Counted from the stretch's first letter, positions 1-5,633 are shown. The stretch is DNA of 6,543 nucleotides from Methylococcaceae bacterium (GCA_947506075.1 CANNNN010000148.1:1-6543), one strand, 5' to 3'. Notes: a model not told the origin generated them from the letters alone. Made by a program: numbers and translations.

Positions 1-118
1 CTTGGATGTTCATGGGGCGTGAAGAGTCTATTTTTTAAACGAGTCTGTCAAGATATTTTGGCGGTATTTGTCTTTGACATGGTTTTTAAAGTAGATACAA
101 AAAAAGCATATTTTTTAT
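1..118 (+). pseudogene. Out-of-frame upstream part of the HD-GYP gene
   Basis: Reading from base 1, the frame stays open to 162 and encodes a segment ending in KVDTKKAYF (91-114). In the frame of the downstream gene there is a TAG at 92-94, but after it the peptide YAGLLIQIGKMGL (116-154) is clearly the helix that carries the HD motif in HD-GYP domains (usual form AALLHDIGKIG). Skipping one T in the T6 run at 111-116 joins the two into KKAYFYAGLLIQIGKMGL. The gene therefore probably continues upstream of its only ATG in this frame, across a +1 frameshift. A second T6 run at 31-36 could mark another frame change, because a different frame reads MGREESIF up to a TAA at 36-38; this cannot be settled here. 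The alternative is a sequencing or assembly error in the homopolymers. The start of the gene lies outside the window. Confidence 0.5.
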
Positions 119-145
119 GCCGGATTACTGATACAGATTGGCAAG

Positions 146-805
146 ATGGGCTTGCAGGATAGCTTGCTGTCTACACCCTATTTCAAAATCCCGCTTGCCG
201 ACAAACAAAGATTTTTAAATCATGCGGTCGAAGGTGAAATCTTGTTGAAAGGTTTGTCCCAGTTACAAGGCGCCTCTGTGTTAATCCGACATCAATACGA
301 ACGCTATGACGGATCGGGCTTTCCCGACCATCTGGCTAAACAAAACATTCCGCTGGGATCGCGTATTATCAGTGTGGTAAGAGACTATATCGCCTTTCTG
401 GAAGGTTCGAAAACAGGGGACGTCATGTCCGTCACCGATACCCTCGGTAAATTAATGGCTTTAAAAGGCAGCTATTATGATCCTAATGTTATTGACACGT
501 TCATTAAAGTGCTAAAAGATACCATTCCTGAACAGGAAGAGGTTGAGGAAACTCCGGTGATAAAAAAATCCTGGAAGAACAGCAAATTATTCGGCGGATC
601 CGATACTGCTGTCGTGGAACGCCCGGTTATCGAGATTTCATTGATGCAATTGAAAGTCGGCATGGAAATAGAAATCGTCTATTTTGAGAACAAGCCCTAT
701 CTTAAAAATTGCATAGTCGATCAGAAGATAATAAATAACATCATCGCATTGCGAGAAAATACCGGTAAAGATCCTGTCATTAAAGTTTTGATGGGGAAGA
801 AATAA
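146..805 (+). CDS. Degenerate HD-GYP domain protein (C-terminal part)
   Basis: HD-GYP domains are metal-dependent phosphodiesterases that usually degrade cyclic-di-GMP, often fused to response-regulator receivers. Numbering from this ATG, the conserved third metal-ligand region HAVEGEILL (His26) is present, and RHQYERYDGSGFP (48-60) matches the family's RHHHERWDGSGYP. Several key residues differ. The HD pair, which lies just upstream of this ATG in the same frame, reads IQ (LLIQIGK). The HH pair reads HQ, GYP reads GFP, and the usual VADVYDA stretch reads VVRDYIA, so its metal-binding Asp is lost. Residues about 160-219 (PVIEISLMQLKVGME onward) resemble the small domain that often follows HD-GYP. 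The domain helix starts before this ATG, so the ORF as given is probably not a natural complete protein; no other canonical start exists after the TAG at 92-94. I infer a catalytically dead, possibly regulatory protein, or a decaying gene. Confidence 0.75.
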   Translation: MGLQDSLLSTPYFKIPLADKQRFLNHAVEGEILLKGLSQLQGASVLIRHQYERYDGSGFPDHLAKQNIPLGSRIISVVRDYIAFLEGSKTGDVMSVTDTLGKLMALKGSYYDPNVIDTFIKVLKDTIPEQEEVEETPVIKKSWKNSKLFGGSDTAVVERPVIEISLMQLKVGMEIEIVYFENKPYLKNCIVDQKIINNIIALRENTGKDPVIKVLMGKK

Positions 806-812
806 AAGCAAA

Positions 813-843
813 GGCGCTTACGGTACGCCCAATGTGCCGCGCC
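813..843 (-). terminator. Probable intrinsic terminator of the bio operon
   Basis: A GC-rich interrupted hairpin pairs GGCGC (813-817) with GCGCC (839-843). An inner stem pairs GGTAC (822-826) with GTGCC (834-838, one G-U pair), with a 4-nt bulge (818-821) and a 7-nt loop. Read on the minus strand, the stem is followed by TTTGCTTTTATTTCTT, a T-rich tail. It lies about 59 nt beyond the bioD stop. The tail overlaps the end of the HD-GYP coding region, which is common for convergent genes. Assigned by eye without an energy calculation. Confidence 0.45.
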
Positions 844-862
844 AATTTCTGATCACAACTTG

Positions 863-896
863 ACCAAAACTGGCTTTGGTTACCTATGTTTTTTTT
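863..896 (+). terminator. Weak hairpin plus T8, possible plus-strand terminator
   Basis: ACCAAA (863-868) pairs with TTTGGT (875-880) around a 6-nt loop. A run of eight T follows at 889-896, separated from the stem by 8 nt. It lies downstream of the HD-GYP stop and just before the bioD stop. The short AT-rich stem and the gap before the T-run make it a weak candidate. Confidence 0.25.
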
Positions 897-901
897 AATT
901 T

Positions 902-1567
902 TTATGCCTGTAGCTTTAGTTGTTCGGCGAAAAAATCAAAATCAGCGACTTCCCTATAGGGCAAAATACCCAGCAGAGGTGTAGCAAGCGTCTTTTTTAG
1001 GCTATCGATAACCTCGTCCCCGCTTAACAAGTCGGGGTCGAGACATACCGCAATCCAGCCGGCACAAGGAATGCCTGCAAGCACGATTGCCTGATAACTC
1101 AAGCGCGCATGATTGATACATCCCAAGCGGAGAGCGACAACCAGGATAACCGGCACAGCCAGTAATTGCGCCAGGTCACTGTTCGCTTCCCGGGCATTTA
1201 ACGGACTGTACCAGCCACCGGCTCCCTCAACGACGACGATGTCGGCCTGGGCTTGCAATAATGCGAAGTTGACTGCCAACATTTCCAGTCTAACCGGGTT
1301 CTTGACGCCCGCAATATGCGGTGAAACCGGCAGTTCGTAGGCGTAAGGATTGATCAAGTCATAGTCGACCGGGGATGATGAATTTTCCTGTAGCAGCAAC
1401 GCATCTGCATTTTTGAGTTGCCCGTCCTGCATCAGGCAACCGGAGGCAACCGGCTTCATGCCGATGACTGATTTTCCAAGGCTTTTAAAATAACGCATCA
1501 GCGCAATCGTCGCCCAGGTTTTGCCTGCGTTGGTGTCGGTGCCGGTGATAAAATAGGCTTTTTCCAT
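902..1567 (-). CDS. bioD: Dethiobiotin synthetase BioD
   Basis: BioD is an ATP-dependent cytoplasmic enzyme that closes the ureido ring: 7,8-diaminopelargonate plus CO2 and ATP gives dethiobiotin, the penultimate step of biotin synthesis. The 221-residue length is normal. The N-terminal P-loop reads GTDTNAGKT (9-17). KPVASG (38-43) contains the conserved substrate-site Lys38. VVEGAGGWYSPL (112-123) carries the conserved acidic and Gly residues, and LGCINHARLS (148-157) and PLLGILPY (197-204) are typical. At the GWIA motif (170-173) the next residue is Val174, where the Escherichia coli enzyme and most relatives have the Asn that contacts the adenine base. Its ATG shares one base with the bioC stop (TAATG), so it is probably translationally coupled. 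It is the last gene of the operon, with a T-rich hairpin downstream. Confidence 0.96.
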   Translation of the reverse strand: MEKAYFITGTDTNAGKTWATIALMRYFKSLGKSVIGMKPVASGCLMQDGQLKNADALLLQENSSSPVDYDLINPYAYELPVSPHIAGVKNPVRLEMLAVNFALLQAQADIVVVEGAGGWYSPLNAREANSDLAQLLAVPVILVVALRLGCINHARLSYQAIVLAGIPCAGWIAVCLDPDLLSGDEVIDSLKKTLATPLLGILPYREVADFDFFAEQLKLQA

Positions 1568-2334
1568 TAACTTGCCGTGACCATAATAACCTCGAAACTT
1601 GCTAAAATTTGGCCGCCCGTGAGCTGCGGCTGATAAGCCGACAACATCTGTTGCAGACGGGTCTTGCTGGTGAAATTTTTGTTGCGCCCGGACATCACGT
1701 TATGAGCGCCGATATGTTTTAACTCCCGCATCAAAGCCAAAACCGAGCTGTAACTCGGCGTATAAAGCCTGGATTCAAGCTTGATTTCGCGATAACCGGC
1801 TAGCTGCAGAAAGCGGATTAACTGCTGCTCACTGTAAAATTCATTAACGTGCTCGTAATCGTCCGCTTTTGCCCAGGCCAGTTTCAGTTCCTGTAGCGTT
1901 TGCGGGCCGAAGGTCGAAAAAACCAGCCTGCCGCCCGGCTTCAATATCCGTTTAATATCGGTAAACACGGCCTCAAGATTGACACACCACTGCAATGCGA
2001 GATTGGAAAACACCCCGGTTACGCTATGTTCTGCGAACGGCAGCCGTTCGGCATCGGCGCATACATAGAGGGCCTTAGCTGCGAGCTTGGATCGGGTAAG
2101 CTGCAACATCGGCAATGCAATATCCAGCGCGATAATGGGCTGAGCCTGCGCCAACAACGCTGCGGTTAAAAAACCGGTGCCGCAACCGAGATCCAGCAAG
2201 GTTCCGGTCTGGATTTGGCTGTTGATAGTTGCCAGCAACTCAGTCCCGACAGTGCGCTGCAACTCGGCGACCTTATCATAAGTAACAGAGGCCGCCGCAA
2301 AGGATTGTTTAATTTTAGCCTTATCTAACTGCAT
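1567..2334 (-). CDS. bioC: Malonyl-ACP O-methyltransferase BioC
   Basis: BioC uses S-adenosylmethionine to methylate the free carboxyl of malonyl-ACP. This disguises it as a fatty-acid primer that FabB/F, FabG, FabZ and FabI can extend to pimeloyl-ACP methyl ester. The 255-residue length matches the family. The N-terminal SFAAASVTYDKVAELQ (11-26) is the BioC-type signature before the Rossmann fold. Motif I, LLDLGCGTGFLT (46-57), binds SAM. ALDIALPML (69-77), ADAERLPF (93-100), FSNLALQWC (109-117) and LKPGGRLVFSTFGP (131-144) follow in the normal order. The C-terminal LKHIGAHNVMSGR (205-217) is also characteristic of BioC. The start codon lies inside the last codons of bioH (10-nt overlap), and the stop overlaps the bioD start by 1 nt. 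No missing domain is seen. Confidence 0.96.
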   Translation of the reverse strand: MQLDKAKIKQSFAAASVTYDKVAELQRTVGTELLATINSQIQTGTLLDLGCGTGFLTAALLAQAQPIIALDIALPMLQLTRSKLAAKALYVCADAERLPFAEHSVTGVFSNLALQWCVNLEAVFTDIKRILKPGGRLVFSTFGPQTLQELKLAWAKADDYEHVNEFYSEQQLIRFLQLAGYREIKLESRLYTPSYSSVLALMRELKHIGAHNVMSGRNKNFTSKTRLQQMLSAYQPQLTGGQILASFEVIMVTAS

Positions 2335-3365
2335 TGTTCATTCATAAATCGTGAAATAATCGCCAGGGTTTCCCCGCTGTGCGATAAAAACGGCACATGC
2401 CCTGCCCTGTCGATAATATTTAAGTCCAGGGTTGGCAATAACTGCTGCATTTTTTGACCTGAGGCCACCGGAACCAGGGTATCCAGACTGCCAAGAATAA
2501 CCGACACAGGCATAGTCAGCCCCGATAAAACAGGCCTTTGATCTGTATTTTTCAATATATTTAATCCGCCTTGCAAGGTGGTTTGATCCGGTGCTGCGCA
2601 TTCAAGCACCGCTGTTCTTAATTGTTTCAATAGCACTTTATGATTCGGCAAATTTTTTACCTGGAGTGACAAAAACCGTAGCAAGGTCGCCTGGCCGTTT
2701 TCATACAAATGCTCGGCGAAATCATCCAGCAGCCGAACATCCATGCCGGGCCACTGCTCCGTTGAGGTCGCCGTCATTCCTTCAGAGATGCCGGAATCCA
2801 GCGCTATGGACGGTTGCCTTTTAGTTGACGAGTGTGTGAACAATGGATTTCCGGCCAGCAAAATCAGTGCCGATACCCGTTCAGGGTAACGTCCGGCTAT
2901 ATCAAGCGCTATCGTCGCACCCAACGACCAACCCAGCCAACAAATCCCCCTCTGCCCCCCTTTTTCAAAGGTAGGAGAAGATTGTTGATCACTGCATTGA
3001 TCATCAACGGCATAAAATTGGGATTGACCATTGCATCCTGTTTCATGAAATTGAGCTTGCTTAACTTCCCCCTTTGAAAAGGGGGGGGTGGGAGGGATTA
3101 TCTCAACCAGCTGATCGTTAGCTCCCCCCTTTGAAAAAGGGGGGTTGGGGGGGATTATCTCAACCAGCTGATCGCTGATATGTTCCAGCGTAAACGGATC
3201 AATTTTTTCGCTATGCCCATGCCCCGGCAAATCGACACAAATAACTTTATAGTTGCGTGCCAATTGCCGGGCAAAGTCCCGCCAGATCCCGCTATGCATC
3301 GCCCAGCCATGGACCAGTACAATCGGCTTGCCTGCACCAAAGCTTTCCAGATGAATTTTTGTCAT
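2325..3365 (-). CDS. bioH: Pimeloyl-ACP methyl ester esterase BioH, with in-frame repeat insertions
   Basis: BioH is an alpha/beta-hydrolase that removes the methyl group from pimeloyl-ACP methyl ester, ending chain elongation and releasing substrate for BioF. Family features seen are VLVHGWAMHSGIW (16-28, oxyanion region), VDLPGHGHS (44-52), and the nucleophile elbow WLGWSLGA with Ser147. Asp295 in GSLDTLVP and His323 in AGHVPFLSH complete the catalytic triad. At 346 residues it is about 90 longer than the usual ~256. The excess falls in two places. Residues about 70-141 (IIPPNPPFSKGG... to ...FEKGGQRGI) come from a palindromic repeat block lying between the helix after the DLPGHG loop and the nucleophile strand. 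Residues about 185-200 (around IALDSGISEGMTA) come from a second repeat in the cap region. Both keep the frame. The start overlaps the bioF stop by 4 nt (ATGA). Identity is firm; activity is uncertain, though the intact triad and downstream coupling argue for function. Confidence 0.93.
   Translation of the reverse strand: MTKIHLESFGAGKPIVLVHGWAMHSGIWRDFARQLARNYKVICVDLPGHGHSEKIDPFTLEHISDQLVEIIPPNPPFSKGGANDQLVEIIPPTPPFSKGEVKQAQFHETGCNGQSQFYAVDDQCSDQQSSPTFEKGGQRGICWLGWSLGATIALDIAGRYPERVSALILLAGNPLFTHSSTKRQPSIALDSGISEGMTATSTEQWPGMDVRLLDDFAEHLYENGQATLLRFLSLQVKNLPNHKVLLKQLRTAVLECAAPDQTTLQGGLNILKNTDQRPVLSGLTMPVSVILGSLDTLVPVASGQKMQQLLPTLDLNIIDRAGHVPFLSHSGETLAIISRFMNEQCS
2771..2804. repeat. Short palindromic repeat (CATTCC...GGAATCCAG type) inside bioH
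   Basis: The plus strand reads CGTCATTCC (2772-2780), a short centre, then TGCCGGAATCCAG (2789-2801), an imperfect inverted repeat. The arms ATTCCTTCA and TGCCGGAAT pair at 7 of 9 positions. This matches from memory a dispersed repeat common in proteobacterial genomes, usually intergenic, with the general form GTCATTCCGGCA...TGCCGGAATCCAG. Read through bioH it encodes LDSGISEGMT. That region of bioH is roughly 23 residues longer than in E. coli BioH between the SPCF-like and EWPG-like motifs, which supports insertion. Its exact ends are uncertain. Confidence 0.55.
2942..3157. repeat. In-frame palindromic element block with inverted arms inside bioH
   Basis: Three GC-rich arms built around CCCCCTTTGAAAAAGGGGGG occur here. 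The arms at 3066-3100 and 3123-3157 are direct copies (31 of 35 bases equal). The arm at 2942-2976 is inverted and matches the reverse complement of the 3123-3157 arm at about 29 of 35 bases. Each arm can fold into its own hairpin. The arms enclose about 90 bp of unrelated sequence (2977-3065), so the layout resembles a small non-autonomous element with terminal inverted repeats, plus one extra arm. It encodes no transposase. Within bioH it is translated as PPNPPFSKGG, PPTPPFSKGE and SPTFEKGGQRG peptides. The block adds 216 bp, exactly 72 codons. From memory this repeat family is widespread in bacterial genomes, usually between genes. Confidence 0.8.
3061..3174. repeat. 57-bp tandem duplication within bioH
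   Basis: Two consecutive 57-bp units (3061-3117 and 3118-3174) each combine one palindromic arm with a 22-bp stretch, GATTATCTCAACCAGCTGAT then CG, at 3096-3117 and 3153-3174. That stretch is identical in both copies. It encodes DQLVEI and looks like original bioH sequence, so host sequence was duplicated with the repeat arm. The unit is 19 codons, so the duplication keeps the reading frame (DQLVEIIPPNPPFSKGGAN then DQLVEIIPPTPPFSKGEVK). Confidence 0.85.
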
Positions 3366-4531
3366 TTTTGCTTCAGGATAATTTGCTGCAGCGCGTCCAG
3401 CAACTGATCGACATGCAGCGGTTCATGCAAAGCGGAAAAAGTCACCCGCAACCGGGCACTGCCTTGCATCACGGTCGGCGGGCGTATCGCACTGACCAGA
3501 AAACCAGCCTCCATTAACGTGTTGCTGATGTCTACGGCTTTTTGACTGTCGCCGATTAAAACAGGCTGTATCGCCGATGAGGAGTCCATCAACGTCAAGC
3601 CCAACTGTGCTGCGCCCAGCCTGAAGCGCTCCGTCAGATTAATCAGTTTGTCCCGGCGCCAGCTTTCTGCGCTGACGATTTTTAAACTGGCCCGCGTCGC
3701 TTCGGCGACAGAAGCCGGTAAAGCGGTGGTATAAATATAAGTTCTGGCTTTCTGAATCAGCGTTTCAATTAAATCTTCAGAACCCGCGACAAACGCGCCA
3801 AAAGTGCCAAATCCTTTACCCAGAGTTCCCATCAACACCGGCACATCCTGCTGAGTCAGGCCGTAATGTTCCAGAACGCCTCCGCCCTGCGCACCGATCA
3901 CGCCTAGTCCGTGCGCATCGTCCACCATCAGCCAGGCCTGATGATTTTTTGCGGCAAGCGCCAGCTTATCCAACGGCGCAACATCGCCATCCATGCTGAA
4001 TACGCCGTCGCTAACAATCAATTTATTGCCCGAAGCTTGGGCCAACTTGTCTTCGAGATTACCGAGGTCGCCATGCGCATAGCGTTTGAATCGAGCGCCG
4101 GACAATAATCCGCCATCCAGCAAGGAAGCATGATTCAAGCGGTCTTCAAACACCGCATCGCCTCGCCCCACTAAAGCCGAGATCACGCCGAGATTGGCCA
4201 TATAGCCGGTAGAAAACAACAAGGCCCGGTCGCGCCCGGTAAACTCAGCCAACTCTTCTTCCAAGGCATGGTGCGCCGCGCTATGTCCGCAAATCAGGTG
4301 CGCCGAACCGCTGCCGACCCCGTACTGATCGACAGCGGCTTTAAACGCGTTGACCACGTCGGGGTGATTGGCCAGCCCCAGATAATCATTACTGCAAAAA
4401 TTGACGACCGCTTTGCCGTCAATGTCCAGCTTAATACCCTGGGGAGATGCACTAACCCGCCGCGAACGATACAAGCCCTGGAGGGCAAGATCATCGAGGT
4501 TGGCCGCTAATTCTGAAAAAGGAGGAGGCAT
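3362..4531 (-). CDS. bioF: 8-amino-7-oxononanoate synthase BioF
   Basis: BioF is a PLP-dependent alpha-oxoamine synthase that condenses pimeloyl-ACP with L-alanine, releasing CO2, to give 8-amino-7-oxononanoate (KAPA). The 389-residue length is normal. Motifs in order are NFCSNDYLGLANHP (44-57), GSGSAHLICGHSAAHHALE (73-91), DRLNHASLLDG with the PLP-stacking His134, and VDDAHGLGVIG with the cofactor-binding Asp205 and His207. MGTLGKGFGTFGAF (234-247) has the PLP-linking Lys239. The C-terminal RPPTVMQGSARLRVTFSALH signature is present. The start at 4531 is chosen because the next Met is residue 111. Only a weak GGA lies upstream, in the repeat-like gap to bioB. The stop overlaps the bioH start (ATGA). 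Nothing is missing. Confidence 0.97.
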   Translation of the reverse strand: MPPPFSELAANLDDLALQGLYRSRRVSASPQGIKLDIDGKAVVNFCSNDYLGLANHPDVVNAFKAAVDQYGVGSGSAHLICGHSAAHHALEEELAEFTGRDRALLFSTGYMANLGVISALVGRGDAVFEDRLNHASLLDGGLLSGARFKRYAHGDLGNLEDKLAQASGNKLIVSDGVFSMDGDVAPLDKLALAAKNHQAWLMVDDAHGLGVIGAQGGGVLEHYGLTQQDVPVLMGTLGKGFGTFGAFVAGSEDLIETLIQKARTYIYTTALPASVAEATRASLKIVSAESWRRDKLINLTERFRLGAAQLGLTLMDSSSAIQPVLIGDSQKAVDISNTLMEAGFLVSAIRPPTVMQGSARLRVTFSALHEPLHVDQLLDALQQIILKQK

Positions 4532-4533
4532 AA

Positions 4534-4565
4534 ATAATCCGTGTAAATCCGCGTCATCCGTGTTC
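4534..4565. repeat. ATCCGYGT short repeat between bioB and bioF
   Basis: The 44-bp gap between bioB and bioF contains three near-copies of an ATCCGYGT unit (AATCCGTGT, AAATCCGCGT, CATCCGTGTT) spaced by 10-11 bp on the plus strand. From memory similar WATCCGYGT strings are a dispersed intergenic repeat in several bacterial genomes. In the transcribed (minus) strand this sequence forms the leader directly upstream of bioF, including where its ribosome-binding site should be. Confidence 0.45.
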
Positions 4566-4575
4566 CATTAGAAGT

Positions 4576-5550
4576 TCAGCTAGTCGCGTAACTCGAACCG
4601 CCGGAATACACGCCCAAGCGCTCAAACAACGCCAAATCGTGATTGGTCATCGGATTCTCGGTGGTCAATAATTCATCGCCATAAAAAATCGAATTGGCGC
4701 CAGCCAGGAAACACAGCGCCTGCATCTCGTCGCTCATCGCCTTGCGCCCTGCGGACAATCTCACCCTGGATTTGGGCATCATGATTCTGGCTACCGCGAG
4801 GGTTCTGACAAAGATGATAGGATCCAGTGCTTCGGTACCCATCAGCGGCGTGCCCTCAACCTGCACCAGCATATTGACCGGCACGCTTTCAGGATGCTTG
4901 GGCATATTTGCCAGTTCGATCAGCAATTTGGACCTATCGACAGCGCTCTCGCCCATGCCGACAATGCCGCCGCAACAGACGTTAATTCCGGCATCCCTGA
5001 CCCTAGCCAGTGTATCCAGCCTATCCTGATAAGTTCGGGTGGTGATAACTTCCGAATAATAATCTTCAGACGTATCCAGATTGTGATTGTAATAATCCAG
5101 GCCGCCCTGTTTTAGCCGGGCCGTTTGGGCATCGGTCAGCATGCCTAAGGTTACGCAGGTTTCCAGACCCAGCGCCTTGACACCCTGAACCATTTCCACG
5201 ACCCTTTCTACATCCTTGTCTTTAGGCTGACGCCAGGCCGCGCCCATGCAAAACCTTGAGGCGCCCTGATCTTTAGCGAGTTGCGCGGCCTCTAAAACCT
5301 TAGCTACCGGCATTAAGGCCTCAGGCGTTAAATCCGAATCGTAACGGGCGCTTTGCGGACAATAGCCGCAATCTTCGGAGCAGGCGCCGGTTTTAATGCT
5401 CAACAGACTGCTGATCTGAACTTCATTCGGATCGAAATTCTCTCGATGTATGGTTTGCGCCTTAAAAATCAGGTCATTAAAAGGCAAGGCATAAAGCGCT
5501 TGTACTTCATCCAGCTGCCAGTCATGGCGAATTGCAGGGTTTGCAGACAT
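4576..5550 (-). CDS. bioB: Biotin synthase BioB
   Basis: BioB is a radical SAM enzyme that inserts sulfur between C6 and C9 of dethiobiotin to form biotin. The 324-residue length is normal. GACSEDCGYCPQS (56-68) carries the CxxxCxxC motif (Cys57, Cys61, Cys64) for the SAM-binding [4Fe-4S] cluster. Ligands of the second, sulfur-donating [2Fe-2S] cluster are all present: Cys101 in RFCMGAAWR, Cys132 in ETCVTLG, Cys192 in NVCCGGIVGMGE, and Arg264 in VRLSAGR. YNHNLDTS (154-161) is also typical. It is the first gene of the operon. Upstream is a good GGAG (5560-5563), which supports this start. It is divergent from comF, and the BirA operator lies about 50-80 bp upstream of its start. Confidence 0.98.
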   Translation of the reverse strand: MSANPAIRHDWQLDEVQALYALPFNDLIFKAQTIHRENFDPNEVQISSLLSIKTGACSEDCGYCPQSARYDSDLTPEALMPVAKVLEAAQLAKDQGASRFCMGAAWRQPKDKDVERVVEMVQGVKALGLETCVTLGMLTDAQTARLKQGGLDYYNHNLDTSEDYYSEVITTRTYQDRLDTLARVRDAGINVCCGGIVGMGESAVDRSKLLIELANMPKHPESVPVNMLVQVEGTPLMGTEALDPIIFVRTLAVARIMMPKSRVRLSAGRKAMSDEMQALCFLAGANSIFYGDELLTTENPMTNHDLALFERLGVYSGGSSYATS

Positions 5551-5559
5551 TCTGTTAAG

Positions 5560-5563
5560 CTCC
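5560..5563 (-). promoter_or_regulatory. Shine-Dalgarno sequence of bioB
   Basis: The minus strand reads GGAG nine bases before the bioB ATG. It is the clearest ribosome-binding site in the window and fits bioB being the first gene of the mRNA, whereas the downstream genes rely on overlaps. Confidence 0.7.
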
Positions 5564-5600
5564 GGTTACGGTAATATTCAAACAAAGACAACCAGCCACC

Positions 5601-5633
5601 TTGTCAACCTGTTCAAATGAAAATGGTATACAA
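5601..5633. promoter_or_regulatory. BirA operator (biotin repressor site)
   Basis: TTGTCAACC (5601-5609) and GGTATACAA (5625-5633) are separated by 15 bp. Each half matches the known proteobacterial BirA site TTGTAAACC-N14-16-GGTTTACAA at 8 of 9 positions. BirA bound to biotinyl-AMP represses biotin operons from such sites. The position, between divergent bioB and comF, is what is expected. The left half overlaps a TTGACA on the minus strand (5607-5602) that could serve as the -35 box of the bioB promoter, although no good -10 is seen at standard spacing. The right half lies within the first codons of comF. Confidence 0.78.

Noticed and set aside
2832..3077. Open frame on the plus strand across the repeat block, with peptide NPPLPPFFKGRRR
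   Set aside because: It is antisense to bioH, whose motifs are continuous on the other strand. The PPLPPFFKG peptide is just the palindromic repeat read on the opposite strand.
2942..3157. A CRISPR array, because repeated arms surround a spacer-like stretch
   Set aside because: There are only three arms, one of them inverted, with unequal spacing (22 and about 90 bp). The 22-bp stretch is a duplicated bioH segment and there are no cas genes.
2325..3365. bioH as a pseudogene because of the insertions
   Set aside because: The frame is intact from start to stop, the Ser147, Asp295 and His323 triad is present, and both junctions with neighbouring genes keep their coding overlaps.
4694..5029. 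111-residue plus-strand ORF opposite bioB
   Set aside because: It is entirely antisense to strongly conserved BioB sequence and its peptide resembles no known family, so it is a shadow frame.
5572..5607. A complete sigma70 promoter for bioB with TTGACA at 5607-5602 (minus strand)
   Set aside because: The -35 is good, but at 17-18 bp spacing the -10 would be TGTTTG or GTTTGA. Better -10-like strings (TTGAAT, GAATAT) are 20-22 bp away, so I report only the operator and mention the -35.
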